A stretch of DNA of 64,000 bases, from contig NZ_LT629733.1 in assembly GCF_900104785.1 (NCBI RefSeq), positions 2,707,001-2,771,000 of the forward strand, read 5' to 3'. Position 1 is the stretch's first letter, and each line of letters starts with the position of its first letter. Under the pieces are notes generated by a model that did no database searches, had not been told where the DNA came from, and saw only the letters and a program-made list of their open reading frames with translations. This stretch comes from Formosa sp. Hel1_31_208. GTDB lineage: Bacteria > Bacteroidota > Bacteroidia > Flavobacteriales > Flavobacteriaceae. The position numbers and the translations under genes are program-made. Positions 1 through 8,946 of this stretch are shown here, piece by piece.

Positions 1-1
1 T

Positions 2-490
2 CCTCAGGATGCCTTTTTATTCTCTGATACTATTGCCAATAACATCAAATTTGGTAAAGAAGACGCCACTGATGATGAAGTTATCAGAGCAGCTAAACTT
101 GCTGATGTACATCGAAATATCACTAAATTCAAAAAAGGCTATCAAACGAAACTTGGAGAACGTGGCATTACGTTATCAGGTGGGCAAAAGCAACGTATTT
201 CTATTGCTAGAGCTATTATTGAGGCTCCAGAAATCATGTTATTCGACGACTGTTTATCGGCTGTAGATACTGAAACTGAAGAAAAAATTCTTAAAAGCCT
301 GCGAGAAATTTCAGATGGAAAGACAACTATTATCGTGAGTCATCGTGTGTCTTCAGCTAAAGATGCCGATAAGATAATTATCCTTGAAGATGGTAAAATC
401 GTTCAACACGGCACTCATGAAACGTTAGTAAACACTGATGGATACTACAAAGAGCTTTATATAAAACAACTTAGTACAAAAGAATTATAA
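2..490 (+). CDS. ABC exporter (MsbA/MDR type), C-terminal part, cut by window edge
   Basis: This is the last 162 codons of an ABC transporter; the membrane domain and Walker A lie before the window. The frame opens in the Q-loop (PQDAFLFSD), followed by the signature LSGGQKQR, Walker B (IMLFDD), the D-loop (SAVD) and the H-loop (SHR). This order is that of a fused permease-ATPase exporter of the MsbA/multidrug type in the inner membrane. The residue after Walker B, normally the catalytic Glu, is Asp. That substitution is known from the degenerate site of heterodimeric exporters such as BmrC or LmrC, so the protein may pair with a second half-transporter. The substrate cannot be told. Confidence 0.9.
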   Translation, partial: PQDAFLFSDTIANNIKFGKEDATDDEVIRAAKLADVHRNITKFKKGYQTKLGERGITLSGGQKQRISIARAIIEAPEIMLFDDCLSAVDTETEEKILKSLREISDGKTTIIVSHRVSSAKDADKIIILEDGKIVQHGTHETLVNTDGYYKELYIKQLSTKEL

Positions 491-527
491 TTATTTTTGT
501 TTACTAATCTTTTTTTTTAGATTTTTG

Positions 528-962
528 ATGCACAATCAATTTGAAAAATTAGAATTAGCTATGAGCGATCACGGAATGATGGAAAAAGAGGAGATATATT
601 CAAAAGTATTAAGAGCAGGGCGAAGAACCTATTTTTTTGATGTAAGAGCAACTAAAGCGGGAGACTATTATCTTACAGTCACAGAAAGCAAAAAATTTAC
701 AAACGATGATGGATCTTTTCACTACAAAAAACACAAGATCTATTTATATAAAGAAGATTTCTCAGAATTCAATAACATTTTACAAGAGATGACTGATTAT
801 ATCATCGCTGAAAAAGGGGATGAAGTGATTAGTGAGCGTCATCAAAAAGACTTTAAAAAAGATGAATATACCGTGAATGATGACGTGGCTGAAGGAGGCG
901 AAAGCAACAATGATTCAGACTCAGCAGATAAATTTACAGACATCAGTTTTGAGGATATTTAA
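528..962 (+). CDS. DUF3276 family (PUR-like nucleic-acid-binding) protein
   Basis: A 144-residue protein of the DUF3276 family, the Bacteroidota/Borrelia version of the PUR-alpha nucleic-acid-binding fold. The N-terminal two thirds (about residues 15-100, from EIYSKVLRAGRRTYFFDV onward) is the conserved domain, with alternating beta strands and basic residues. The last 30 or so residues are acidic and probably disordered. A TTG codon lies directly before the chosen ATG; the ATG is preferred. The gene stands alone between the exporter and a strong terminator. The family is known to bind single-stranded DNA or RNA; the role in this organism is not known. Confidence 0.85.
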   Translation: MHNQFEKLELAMSDHGMMEKEEIYSKVLRAGRRTYFFDVRATKAGDYYLTVTESKKFTNDDGSFHYKKHKIYLYKEDFSEFNNILQEMTDYIIAEKGDEVISERHQKDFKKDEYTVNDDVAEGGESNNDSDSADKFTDISFEDI

Positions 963-987
963 ATCAAAATAACTGTTAAATAATAGT

Positions 988-1018
988 AAACCGTTACGCA
1001 ATGCGTAACGGTTTTTTT
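988..1018 (+). terminator. Rho-independent terminator after the DUF3276 gene
   Basis: The palindrome CCGTTACGCA/TGCGTAACGG, flanked by A-run and T-run, ends in TTTTTTT 30 bases after the DUF3276 stop codon. The very short loop means the top pairs must open, leaving a stem of about 8 bp plus A-T pairs. Confidence 0.85.
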
Positions 1019-1042
1019 ATTTTTATACTTTAATCAATTTAT

Positions 1043-3547
1043 ATGAAACTAACTATCCTCCTACTTGCACTGAGCTTCTTTCAGCTTAATGCTCAATCAC
1101 AAACTACACTTGACTATTATCTTCCTCAAAACAGTACCTACAACCCAACTATCCCAACACCTCAATCTGTAATTGGTCATGAGGTTGGTGAATGGCATAT
1201 CACACATGACAAATTAGTGCAGTACATGCAGACCATAGCTGCATCTTCAGATAGGATACACATAGAAAATAGAGGCGCTACCTTTGAAGGTAGACCTTTG
1301 CTTCTCTTGACCATTACTTCTCCTAAAAATCATCAAAATATTGATGTCATTAGAACTGCGCATATCGCTTCTACGGAGAGTAATTCGGTCAATACTAGTG
1401 CAATGCCAATAGTTGTATATCAAGGATTTTCTATACATGGAAATGAGCCTAGTGGATCTAATGCTGCGCTATTAGTGGCCTATCATTTAGCAGCCTCTGA
1501 AAGTCAAGACGTAAAAACCTTATTAGACAATACCGTTATATTATTTGATCCTTCCTACAATCCTGATGGTTTACAACGTTTTGCGTATTGGGCTAATACA
1601 AATAGAAGTATGCATTTAAATCCTGATCCTAATGACAGAGAATATAGCGAAGTATGGCCTGGTGGACGAACCAATCACTATTGGTTTGATATGAATCGAG
1701 ATTGGCTTCCTGTGCAATTGCCAGAATCAAGAGCACGAATTGCCAGTTTCCATAAATGGTTGCCAAACATTCTTACCGATCATCACGAAATGGGTACCAA
1801 CGCAACTTTCTTTTTCCAACCTGGAATTCCGTCGCGAACACATCCATTAACTCCAAAATTAAATCAAGAGCTCACCAAAAGTATTGGAAACTATCACGCT
1901 CAAGCTCTAGATAAAATAGGATCGCTTTACTACACCGAAGAAAGTTTTGATGACTTCTACTACGGAAAAGGATCTACCTTTCCTGATATTAATGGTGGCG
2001 TAGGTATTTTATTCGAGCAAGCCAGTTCTCGAGGACACATCCAAGAGAGTGACAATGGTTTACTTACATTTCCATTTACCATACGCAATCAATTTACGGC
2101 AGCTTTGTCAACGCTTAAAGCTGCAAAGAACATGCGAGAAGACCTATTGCAATACCAACATGATTTCTATAAAAATGCAAGGACTGAAGCCGCAAAAGAA
2201 AACGGGAAGGCTATCGTTTTTGGTGATGAAAAAGATGCAACAAAGACATATCACTTAGCAGAAATATTAGAACGTCAGCAAATTGAATTTCATGAATTGA
2301 AGAACGATTTCACGAGCAATGGAAAACGTTTCAAAAAAGGCTATGCTTATATCATTCCGAAGAATCAAAAGAACACGCGATTAATCAATGCGATGTTTGA
2401 AAAACGTACTAAATTTCAAGACAGTCTGTTTTATGATGTATCAGCTTGGACTTTTCCTTTAGCCTTTGGCCTAGACTATGCGGAGGGTGTTTCAACAGCC
2501 AATGCGGGAGAAAAAGTAGATGATCTAAATATGCCCTCAGGAACTGTGACTGAGAAAAGCCAATATGCTTACCTCATGGAATGGCACGAATACTATACTC
2601 CAAAAGCCTTAAATACAATTTTAGGTAGCGGATTACGTGCAAAAGTAGGTATGAAGCAATTTAGTATGAATGGTAAAACCTATGATTACGGTACCATCTT
2701 AATACCGGTTCAAAATCAAAACAAGTCTATTGATGAACTTTACAGTTTTCTGCAAAACGTCGCAAGCGATAGCCACATAAGCATTGATGCTGTCAATACG
2801 GGATTAACTCAAGGTATCGACTTAGGTAGTAATCAATTTAGAGCCTTAGAACAACCTAAAGTAGCTATGATTGTTGGTGATGGCATTCGCAGTTATGATG
2901 CCGGTGAAATATGGCATTTATTTGACACCCGTTATGACATTCGTTTGACTAAGTTAGATACTAAATCATTAAGCAATGTAGATTTAGACAGATACAATAC
3001 AATCATTTTACCTAGCGGATCTATTAACGGTAATGCCACAAAAAAACTAAAAACATGGGTTCAAAATGGAGGCACTATTATAGGATATAGAAGCGCAATA
3101 AATTGGTTAAAAAGTAATGAATTTATAAAGGTTGACTTCAAAAAGATGGAAAACACGGCTCAGGATATTTCCTTTGAAGATCGTGGAAATTTTAGAGGTG
3201 CTCAGGTGATTGGCGGCGCTATTTTTGAAGCAGAAACTGACCGTTCTCACCCCATTAACTTTGGTTTTAAAAATGATAGAATCGCACTTTTTAGAAACAA
3301 TACAATGTTCATGAAAGCTGATAAACAGAGTTACAACAACCCAATACGCTATTCTAAACAACCTTTACTCAGTGGATATATCTCTAAACCAAATCTGGAT
3401 AGCTTATCTCTAACTGTTCCATTTAAAGTGAAAGGGATGGGACGAGGAAATGTAGTAGTATTCACCGATAACACCAATTTTAGAGCCTTTTGGTATGGCA
3501 CCAATAAGTTATTAATGAATGCTATCTTCTTTAGAGAAGAGTTATAA
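1043..3547 (+). CDS. Secreted M14 family zinc carboxypeptidase
   Basis: An 834-residue secreted metallopeptidase. A signal peptide spans residues 1 to about 18 (MKLTILLLALSFFQLNAQ). The M14 catalytic domain follows: the zinc motif HGNE is at about 132-135, a DHHEMG segment at about 246-250 supplies a further His, and the catalytic Glu lies in the LFEQASSRG segment near residue 325. The C-terminal third (from about residue 600, VAMIVGDG...) looks like a class-I glutamine-amidotransferase-like flavodoxin fold, seen in other large M14 proteins of Bacteroidota. It probably trims peptides in the periplasm or outside the cell. It overlaps the convergent acyltransferase gene by 6 bp. No T9SS sorting end is seen, so Sec export to the periplasm is likely. 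Confidence 0.88.
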   Translation: MKLTILLLALSFFQLNAQSQTTLDYYLPQNSTYNPTIPTPQSVIGHEVGEWHITHDKLVQYMQTIAASSDRIHIENRGATFEGRPLLLLTITSPKNHQNIDVIRTAHIASTESNSVNTSAMPIVVYQGFSIHGNEPSGSNAALLVAYHLAASESQDVKTLLDNTVILFDPSYNPDGLQRFAYWANTNRSMHLNPDPNDREYSEVWPGGRTNHYWFDMNRDWLPVQLPESRARIASFHKWLPNILTDHHEMGTNATFFFQPGIPSRTHPLTPKLNQELTKSIGNYHAQALDKIGSLYYTEESFDDFYYGKGSTFPDINGGVGILFEQASSRGHIQESDNGLLTFPFTIRNQFTAALSTLKAAKNMREDLLQYQHDFYKNARTEAAKENGKAIVFGDEKDATKTYHLAEILERQQIEFHELKNDFTSNGKRFKKGYAYIIPKNQKNTRLINAMFEKRTKFQDSLFYDVSAWTFPLAFGLDYAEGVSTANAGEKVDDLNMPSGTVTEKSQYAYLMEWHEYYTPKALNTILGSGLRAKVGMKQFSMNGKTYDYGTILIPVQNQNKSIDELYSFLQNVASDSHISIDAVNTGLTQGIDLGSNQFRALEQPKVAMIVGDGIRSYDAGEIWHLFDTRYDIRLTKLDTKSLSNVDLDRYNTIILPSGSINGNATKKLKTWVQNGGTIIGYRSAINWLKSNEFIKVDFKKMENTAQDISFEDRGNFRGAQVIGGAIFEAETDRSHPINFGFKNDRIALFRNNTMFMKADKQSYNNPIRYSKQPLLSGYISKPNLDSLSLTVPFKVKGMGRGNVVVFTDNTNFRAFWYGTNKLLMNAIFFREEL

Positions 3548-4573
3548 TTTAACTGAAAATATATTCAAAACAATCACGCTAAAAAGGTATATGAATGCAT
3601 ATTTCAGTTCAAAAACAACACCTAATACAGACATTACAACTATTATAAACACTGGAACTAAAGTTATGGCAATCACGAACCTAAATGTGGATATAAATTC
3701 TACCTCACTAATTTTTGGCTGGATCATTTTTTTCCAGATTATGTAAGGAATGAACAGGTTTATAATCAATAAAACTTTCGATAATCGCTTTAATCGATGA
3801 TCATGTTCAGGAAGACCTTTTTTACAAGTTTCAAAACCATTAGAAATACATTGGTTGACGTGTTTAGGTTGAGTAAAATCTACATTTAGCTTCTCAAGAT
3901 ATGTAATTATGATATCATAGTTTTCACTTTCAATATGAGTTGTGAGCTGACATAACTGAAGAAATACATCTTCTTTGAGTTGCAAAACGCTTTTGTTTTT
4001 ATCGTTGAGTAACTCTGACCCCACTTGAAAGGGAACACCAAAATTGATTAAAGCACTGTCGCTATATTTTGTAGCGTGTTTAAAATTCAGTCCTACAGGA
4101 ACTACGTTTATTTTAGTTTCTGGATAATCCTCAAGAGTTTGAAAAATAATACGCGTAAACCCTTTACTTAATGGTCTTACTGTACGTTTTAAGTTATGAT
4201 TGCCTTCAGGAAAAATAACAATAGCCTTTTTTTCATGTAGCAATTGAGAACTCTTCGTAAACACAGAAGTATTTTTACTCAAGTTCCCAAAACCATCTCT
4301 AACCCTATAGACCGGTAGCATTTGCAAGCTTTGTAACATCTTACTAATTAACGGAACACTAAAAACACTTGCTCTAGTCAAAAAGTAAGAAAAACGTCCG
4401 TTTTTTACCGCAATTAATATGGCGTCTAATAAGGCATTTTGATGATTAGCTAAAAAGATAACAGGCTCATCTTTTGGTATTGCTTTTAAATTGATGACTT
4501 CTACTTTTTTAAAGTAAAAAAATAGACCTAAGCGTAAATATGATCTAATACTATATAACCATAACTGCTTCAA
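3542..4573 (-). CDS. PlsC-type lysophospholipid acyltransferase with C-terminal membrane segments
   Basis: A 343-residue membrane protein of the PlsC (1-acyl-glycerol-3-phosphate acyltransferase) superfamily. The acceptor motif is NHQNALLD near residues 43-50; the His-Asp spacing is five residues rather than the textbook four. The FPEGNH block lies near residue 120. Two or three hydrophobic helices close the C-terminus (from about residue 265), an extension absent from short PlsC enzymes. It probably acylates a lysophospholipid or another envelope lipid. It is last in the csaA-BASS-acyltransferase operon, overlapping the BASS gene by 4 bp (ATGA), which suggests translational coupling. The exact substrate is unknown. 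Confidence 0.85.
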   Translation of the reverse strand: MKQLWLYSIRSYLRLGLFFYFKKVEVINLKAIPKDEPVIFLANHQNALLDAILIAVKNGRFSYFLTRASVFSVPLISKMLQSLQMLPVYRVRDGFGNLSKNTSVFTKSSQLLHEKKAIVIFPEGNHNLKRTVRPLSKGFTRIIFQTLEDYPETKINVVPVGLNFKHATKYSDSALINFGVPFQVGSELLNDKNKSVLQLKEDVFLQLCQLTTHIESENYDIIITYLEKLNVDFTQPKHVNQCISNGFETCKKGLPEHDHRLKRLSKVLLIINLFIPYIIWKKMIQPKISEVEFISTFRFVIAITLVPVFIIVVMSVLGVVFELKYAFIYLFSVIVLNIFSVKL

Positions 4574-5481
4574 ACCTCAACTAATTTAGATGGTTTATAT
4601 CCCCAATAAAACGCTAATATCAATCCTGAGACAATATGCCATATCCCCCAAAACGCCGCCATAATAGCCATCCCTCCTAAACCACTAAAAAATGAAAATA
4701 TGAGCAGGAGCCCCAATCCGGAATTCTGAATTCCTGTTTCAATAGCTAGTGTTTTTTGATTTATAAATGATAGCCTAAATGCCTTTGCGGTAAAGAAACC
4801 AAGCATAATAGCAAGAGCATTATGGCAGACACCAATAATTAAAACATAGTGGATATAATCATTAAATACATCTATATTTTTAGAAAATGCAATGACAACG
4901 ATGGCAACAAACACCAATATTGAAATGGGCTTTAATAACTTAGAAATTTTGATAGCTAAATTTTTATTCCAATGTCTTAAAAGCATTCCAAAAAACAAAG
5001 GAATACCCAAAATAAGTACAACTAATTGTACCAGTTCTAAAGGTTGTAATTCTACATGTTTTAAAATTTGTGCCGTTGGCTCATATAGCATCCCATACAA
5101 CTGAAAATTTAAAGGCGTGACTATTACTGCTAGAAAGGTGCCAAAAGCTGTCAGACTCACAGATAAGGCTGTATTCCCTTTGGCAAGATGTGTCATGAAA
5201 TTTGAAATATTTCCACCTGGACAAGCAGCAACAATCATCATTCCTAAAGCAATACTAGGTTGAGGTTTAACTATAACAATAACTAAAAAAGTCAATAATG
5301 GCAACAACACAAATTGCGCTAAAACCCCAACCAATACCAATTTTGGGGTTTTTAATAACGATTTAAAGTCGTCAATTGAAATCCCAAGGGCTACACCAAA
5401 CATTACTATTGCCAATGCTATGTTTAAAACCCATAGGCCATTGCTATCAAAATTTATTTTTACGTTGTCTATTTGCTCCAT
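4570..5481 (-). CDS. Bile acid:sodium symporter (BASS) family transporter
   Basis: A 303-residue integral membrane protein with about nine or ten hydrophobic segments. The BASS signatures are visible: an ACPGGNISNFMTHLAKGN region near residue 85, and IETGIQNSGLGLLLIF near residue 235, the unwound helix that binds sodium. Members import organic anions, pyruvate, pantoate or similar acids with sodium. The substrate cannot be predicted here. It starts 3 bases after the csaA stop and overlaps the acyltransferase gene downstream, so the three genes form one minus-strand operon. Confidence 0.9.
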   Translation of the reverse strand: MEQIDNVKINFDSNGLWVLNIALAIVMFGVALGISIDDFKSLLKTPKLVLVGVLAQFVLLPLLTFLVIVIVKPQPSIALGMMIVAACPGGNISNFMTHLAKGNTALSVSLTAFGTFLAVIVTPLNFQLYGMLYEPTAQILKHVELQPLELVQLVVLILGIPLFFGMLLRHWNKNLAIKISKLLKPISILVFVAIVVIAFSKNIDVFNDYIHYVLIIGVCHNALAIMLGFFTAKAFRLSFINQKTLAIETGIQNSGLGLLLIFSFFSGLGGMAIMAAFWGIWHIVSGLILAFYWGYKPSKLVEV

Positions 5482-5484
5482 GAA

Positions 5485-5820
5485 TTACCCTACAGTTGAA
5501 CCGTTTTTTACATTTTGTTCAGGATTTAAAAGGATTACATCTTTACCATCCACAGCTCCTAAAATCAAACATTCGCTCATGAACTTGGCAATTTGTTTTT
5601 TAGGGAAATTAAACACGGCAACTATCTGTCGATTGAGTAACTCTTCTTTTTTATAACGTTTAGTGATTTGAGCTGAAGATTTTTTAACCCCTAATTCACC
5701 GAAATCAATAGTAAGTTGGTATGCTGGGGTTTTGGCTTCTGGAAAATCATAAATCTCAATGATTGTCCCGACACGTAAATCGACCTTTGAAAAGTCTTCG
5801 AAAGTTATTATATTATCCAT
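5485..5820 (-). CDS. csaA: CsaA-like tRNA-binding domain protein
   Basis: A 111-residue single-domain protein that is essentially an OB-fold tRNA-binding domain. The order is FEDFSKVDLRVGTI near the N-terminus, SSAQIT in the middle and VFNFPKKQIAKFMSE near residue 75, typical of CsaA. CsaA in Bacillus binds tRNA and has been described as an export-related chaperone; the physiological role remains uncertain. It heads the operon with the BASS transporter and acyltransferase. It is divergent from the thioredoxin-like gene, with only 20 bases between start codons. Confidence 0.88.
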   Translation of the reverse strand: MDNIITFEDFSKVDLRVGTIIEIYDFPEAKTPAYQLTIDFGELGVKKSSAQITKRYKKEELLNRQIVAVFNFPKKQIAKFMSECLILGAVDGKDVILLNPEQNVKNGSTVG

Positions 5821-5840
5821 TATCTAAATGTATAAAAAAT

Positions 5841-6395
5841 ATGGCACTTACGCCCTCAAATATGTTAGCCTTAGGCACCAAAGCTCCAGATTTCAAATTA
5901 CGAAATACGGTTGACGATACTTTAGTAGCATTAGATGATGTCAAAGGTAAAAACGGCACACTTCTAATGTTCATCTGTAACCACTGCCCTTTTGTAAAAC
6001 ATGTGAATGCCGAATTGGCACGTCTTGCAGAAGATTATATCTCTAAAGGCATTAATTGCATCGCTATTTCTAGTAATGATGCCGCAAACTATCCTGAAGA
6101 TTCCCCTCATTTAATGAAGCAGAATGCAATAGATCACGGGTTTATATTTCCGTATTTGTATGATGAAGACCAGAAAGTTGCTAAAGCTTATGATGCAGCT
6201 TGCACCCCAGATTTTTATGTGTTTGATGCGGATTTGGAGTTGGTCTACCGCGGACAATTAGATGACTCAAGACCTGGTAATGGGATTCCTGTAACAGGAA
6301 GAGATATCAGAACGGCATTAGATTGCACGTTATCAAATGATCCCATTTCCGAAGAACAAAAACCTAGTATTGGCTGTAATATTAAGTGGAAATAG
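5841..6395 (+). CDS. Thioredoxin-fold (AhpC/TSA-like) protein
   Basis: A 184-residue protein of the AhpC/TSA-thioredoxin superfamily. It begins with the usual G-TKAPDFKLRNT segment, then CNHCPFVK at about residues 46-53 (redox-active CxxC), and a TPDFYVFD block near residue 125 with the cis-proline region. There is no signal peptide, so it acts in the cytoplasm, probably as a thiol-disulfide or peroxide-handling enzyme. The ATG at 5841 is chosen because an upstream in-frame start would run into the divergent csaA gene and adds nothing conserved. A terminator follows. Confidence 0.85.
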   Translation: MALTPSNMLALGTKAPDFKLRNTVDDTLVALDDVKGKNGTLLMFICNHCPFVKHVNAELARLAEDYISKGINCIAISSNDAANYPEDSPHLMKQNAIDHGFIFPYLYDEDQKVAKAYDAACTPDFYVFDADLELVYRGQLDDSRPGNGIPVTGRDIRTALDCTLSNDPISEEQKPSIGCNIKWK

Positions 6396-6399
6396 GAAC

Positions 6400-6434
6400 A
6401 AAAAAAAGAGACAAATTAATGTCTCCTTTTTAAT
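6400..6434 (+). terminator. Probable Rho-independent terminator after the thioredoxin-like gene
   Basis: GAGAC at 6408 pairs with GTCTC at 6421 across an 8-base loop, with A-run before and T-run after. It lies between two convergent genes. The stem core is short, so strength is uncertain. Confidence 0.6.
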
Positions 6435-6453
6435 TTTACACCATATTTAATGA

Positions 6454-7320
6454 TTATTCAAATATATTTTCAGGAATTGTAACTAAAGTAACAATATCTC
6501 CGCCAGCATCAAATTCAGTAATATAAGTAAAGACTTCGGTATCTAAGTTAATACTACCAAAAACACCATTTCGATCTAAACCATACAATGTTCCATTATT
6601 ATCTTTTTCTAGACAGCGGATATAATCAAGATCACTTCCTCCTCCGCCTCGACCTGTATCACTAGGCGGAAAACCAATAGGTGTTAATTCAATAATTTCA
6701 GAAACTGTGCCATCGATATTAAGTCGTGCAATTTCATCACCATCTGTAATTAAAAGTTCATCACTAGTATCTCCAAACTCTAAAGCCATACCGCCGCTAA
6801 ATGTATAGTCATCACCTTCGAAAGTCAGGTAAGTAACATCGTCGATAGAACCATCAAATTCTAACCAGACCAATGATGAATATGTTTCATAATTATACTC
6901 ATCCCAATAAACTGTTCCCAAAAGTTTACCATTAGAGATTTGCAATCCTGCAATAGCATACCAGTCTTCATTGGCATTATCATTTATAACGGTCGCTTGT
7001 AAAGTTACTGGGTCAATACTAAAAATTTTTCCGTCATAAGGGTCATTAGCTCTAGAGCTAGCATAGATCATACCATTAGCTGGATTATAAGCGATACCTC
7101 TAAGTCCAGCAAGAGGCTCACCGTTATAGCTAATTGATCCGAGAATTGTTAATGTGCCGTCTGTAATATCCAATGCTGAAAATACACCAGTATCGGTATT
7201 ATAAACCACCATAATGTCATTGATAACCACTATAGGCGGATTATCATCATCGTCATTACAAGCTACAAATGCTGTAAAAACTAATGTTATTGCCAAAAAT
7301 TTTAAAAATATCGCTTTCAT
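6454..7320 (-). CDS. Lipoprotein with beta-propeller-like repeats, function unknown
   Basis: A 288-residue lipoprotein: positive residues, a hydrophobic stretch and a lipobox ending in Cys-21 (FTAFVAC), then a run of Asp/Asn (NDDDDN). Acidic residues after the Cys are common in Bacteroidota surface lipoproteins. The mature part shows repeated strands of the type GIAYNPANGMIYAS, IFSIDPVTLQ and LYGLDRNGVFGSINLDT, suggesting a beta-propeller. A glycine-rich GRGGGGSD insert sits near residue 240. The start at 7320 is chosen because it yields a clean signal peptide and follows a well-placed promoter. Single-gene transcript; no function is inferred beyond possible ligand or polymer binding. Confidence 0.75.
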   Translation of the reverse strand: MKAIFLKFLAITLVFTAFVACNDDDDNPPIVVINDIMVVYNTDTGVFSALDITDGTLTILGSISYNGEPLAGLRGIAYNPANGMIYASSRANDPYDGKIFSIDPVTLQATVINDNANEDWYAIAGLQISNGKLLGTVYWDEYNYETYSSLVWLEFDGSIDDVTYLTFEGDDYTFSGGMALEFGDTSDELLITDGDEIARLNIDGTVSEIIELTPIGFPPSDTGRGGGGSDLDYIRCLEKDNNGTLYGLDRNGVFGSINLDTEVFTYITEFDAGGDIVTLVTIPENIFE

Positions 7321-7346
7321 AATTATATAGGTATTGATTAATAATT

Positions 7347-7377
7347 CAAATATAGAATTGAAGTCTTTTTCACGCAA
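7347..7377 (-). promoter_or_regulatory. Bacteroidota-type promoter for the lipoprotein gene
   Basis: On the minus strand TTGC (7377-7374), 19 bases, then TATATTTG (7354-7347), matching the -33 TTG and -7 TAnnTTTG consensus of Bacteroidota. Transcription would start near 7340, about 20 bases before the ATG. Confidence 0.65.
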
Positions 7378-7464
7378 TGATATTCATCAGAATTGGATAA
7401 TTAAAATGCATTTAAAAGCATTCTTATCTACATTTTAAAGTATCTTGGAAAGACGTAAAATAAT

Positions 7465-7496
7465 AAAATCCTGTCTGTTTAAACAGACAGGATTTT
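7465..7496. terminator. Perfect 32-nt palindrome, likely terminator downstream of mazG
   Basis: Bases 7465-7480 are the exact reverse complement of 7481-7496, centred on GTTTAAAC. The A-run and T-run at the ends give terminator form in either direction. It lies about 150 bases past the mazG stop, between two minus-strand genes, so ending the mazG operon transcript is the likely job. Confidence 0.65.
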
Positions 7497-7645
7497 ACCC
7501 CTAACTAAACTAAATTTTAAACCTTAATGCGTCCGCTTAACTACTACATTAAGATTACCTACTTAAGATTAAGAAACTTCGAAAAGTTTCTATTTGCTTT
7601 ATATACGAATAGTTAACATACTTTGGATGTCTCAATCTCAAAAAA

Positions 7646-8419
7646 TTAAAATTTCTTTGCTTCCTCCCAATATACATCCATCTCTGCTAAGGACATCTCT
7701 GACAAAGGTTTGTTCATGTCTTTAGATTTTTGTTCCAAATACTGAAATCGTCGAATAAATTTTTTATTGGTACGCTCAAGTGCGCTTTCTGGATCTACCT
7801 TTAAAAATCGGGCATAGTTAATCATAGAAAATAAAACGTCTCCAAATTCACTTTCAATCAAATCTTGATTTCCTGCTTTAACTTCATCTTTTAGTTCAGC
7901 CAATTCCTCTTGAACTTTAGCAAAAACTTGATAAGGTTCTTCCCAGTCAAAACCAACTCCAGACACTTTATCCTGTATGCGATTCGCTTTTACCATGGCT
8001 GGTAAACTTTTTGGAACGCCCTCTAAAACACTCTTCTTGCCCTCTTTTAATTTCAGCTGCTCCCAATTGCGCTTAACCTCCTCTTCATCTGCTACTTCTG
8101 CATCACTATAAATATGAGGATGACGATCGATTAACTTATCGCAAATACTGTGGCATACATCGGCAATATTGAACGCATTTGTTTCACTTCCAATTTTTGA
8201 ATAAAATACAATATGAAGTAAGACATCACCCAATTCATTTTTGACCTCTTCAAGATCATTATCGAGGATAGCATCTCCAAGTTCGTAAACCTCTTCGATA
8301 GTTAGATGACGTAAGGATTGAAGGGTTTGCTTTTTATCCCACGGACATTGATCACGCAACTCATCCATAATAATGAGTAAACGTTCAAAAGCTTCTAGTT
8401 GCTGAGTTTTATCGGACAT
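7646..8419 (-). CDS. mazG: Nucleoside triphosphate pyrophosphohydrolase MazG
   Basis: A 257-residue MazG with two tandem MazG domains, close to the E. coli length (263). The first has CPWDKKQTLQSLRHLTIEEVYEL near residue 28 and the metal-binding ELGDVLLHIVFYSKI. The second has EFGDVLFSMINYARFL near residue 195. MazG hydrolyses NTPs to NMP and pyrophosphate, limits damaged nucleotides and can lower ppGpp. The ATG at 8419 is preferred to a TTG seven codons upstream. It follows DUF5606, def and ruvX on the same strand, though a TATTTTTG box at 8445-8438 could give it its own promoter. Confidence 0.93.
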   Translation of the reverse strand: MSDKTQQLEAFERLLIIMDELRDQCPWDKKQTLQSLRHLTIEEVYELGDAILDNDLEEVKNELGDVLLHIVFYSKIGSETNAFNIADVCHSICDKLIDRHPHIYSDAEVADEEEVKRNWEQLKLKEGKKSVLEGVPKSLPAMVKANRIQDKVSGVGFDWEEPYQVFAKVQEELAELKDEVKAGNQDLIESEFGDVLFSMINYARFLKVDPESALERTNKKFIRRFQYLEQKSKDMNKPLSEMSLAEMDVYWEEAKKF

Positions 8420-8508
8420 TCTTCTGAATTTAAAACTCAAAAATACAACTATAGGGCTCAGATAGAAATTCTAAGCCTTAGATAATATGAACAATCTATT
8501 AACGGATG

Positions 8509-8934
8509 TTATTCTTCTTCTTCAGTAACTGCTGCTTCCTCTTCATCTAAGGCACTTAGCATGTCATGTTGTTGAAGCAAATTATACCACTGTATAATCT
8601 TCTTGATATCACTAGCATAAACACGATCTTCATCGTAATCTGATAGCACACTAAAGAAATACTCTTCTAAAGTATCCTTTGAATCTTTATGACTTATAGA
8701 AGTTGGTTGACCATTCTCTTTGTCTTTAATTTTTTTAAAGACTTCTCTTAATGGCAATTCCTCTGTTAAGGTATAAACAGCAATTTCACTCAAAACGCTA
8801 ATATTGTTGTGAATATTAACTGCTACTTTTTTCTTATCAATCAATGATTCGGCAACAAAACCGTTACGAGTTTGTGCGACGATTTGATATAATCCTGGTT
8901 TTCCTGAGATGGAAAGTATTTTATCTAAGCTCAT
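8509..8934 (-). CDS. DUF5606 domain protein
   Basis: A 141-residue protein matching the Bacteroidota family DUF5606. The N-terminal half (MSLDKILSISGKPGLYQIV...) forms a small beta-rich domain. The middle contains YASDIKKIIQWYNLL, and the tail is a Glu-rich run. The function is not known. It lies 12 bases after def and its neighbours are def, ruvX and mazG, an arrangement I recall from other Flavobacteriaceae, which hints at a housekeeping role in translation or nucleotide upkeep. No signal peptide or membrane segment. Confidence 0.8.
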   Translation of the reverse strand: MSLDKILSISGKPGLYQIVAQTRNGFVAESLIDKKKVAVNIHNNISVLSEIAVYTLTEELPLREVFKKIKDKENGQPTSISHKDSKDTLEEYFFSVLSDYDEDRVYASDIKKIIQWYNLLQQHDMLSALDEEEAAVTEEEE

Positions 8935-8946
8935 TTAATAGTTTAA

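Noticed and set aside
9..266. An 85-codon plus-strand frame at the window start
   Set aside because: It is out of frame with the evident ABC ATPase motifs that cover the same bases.
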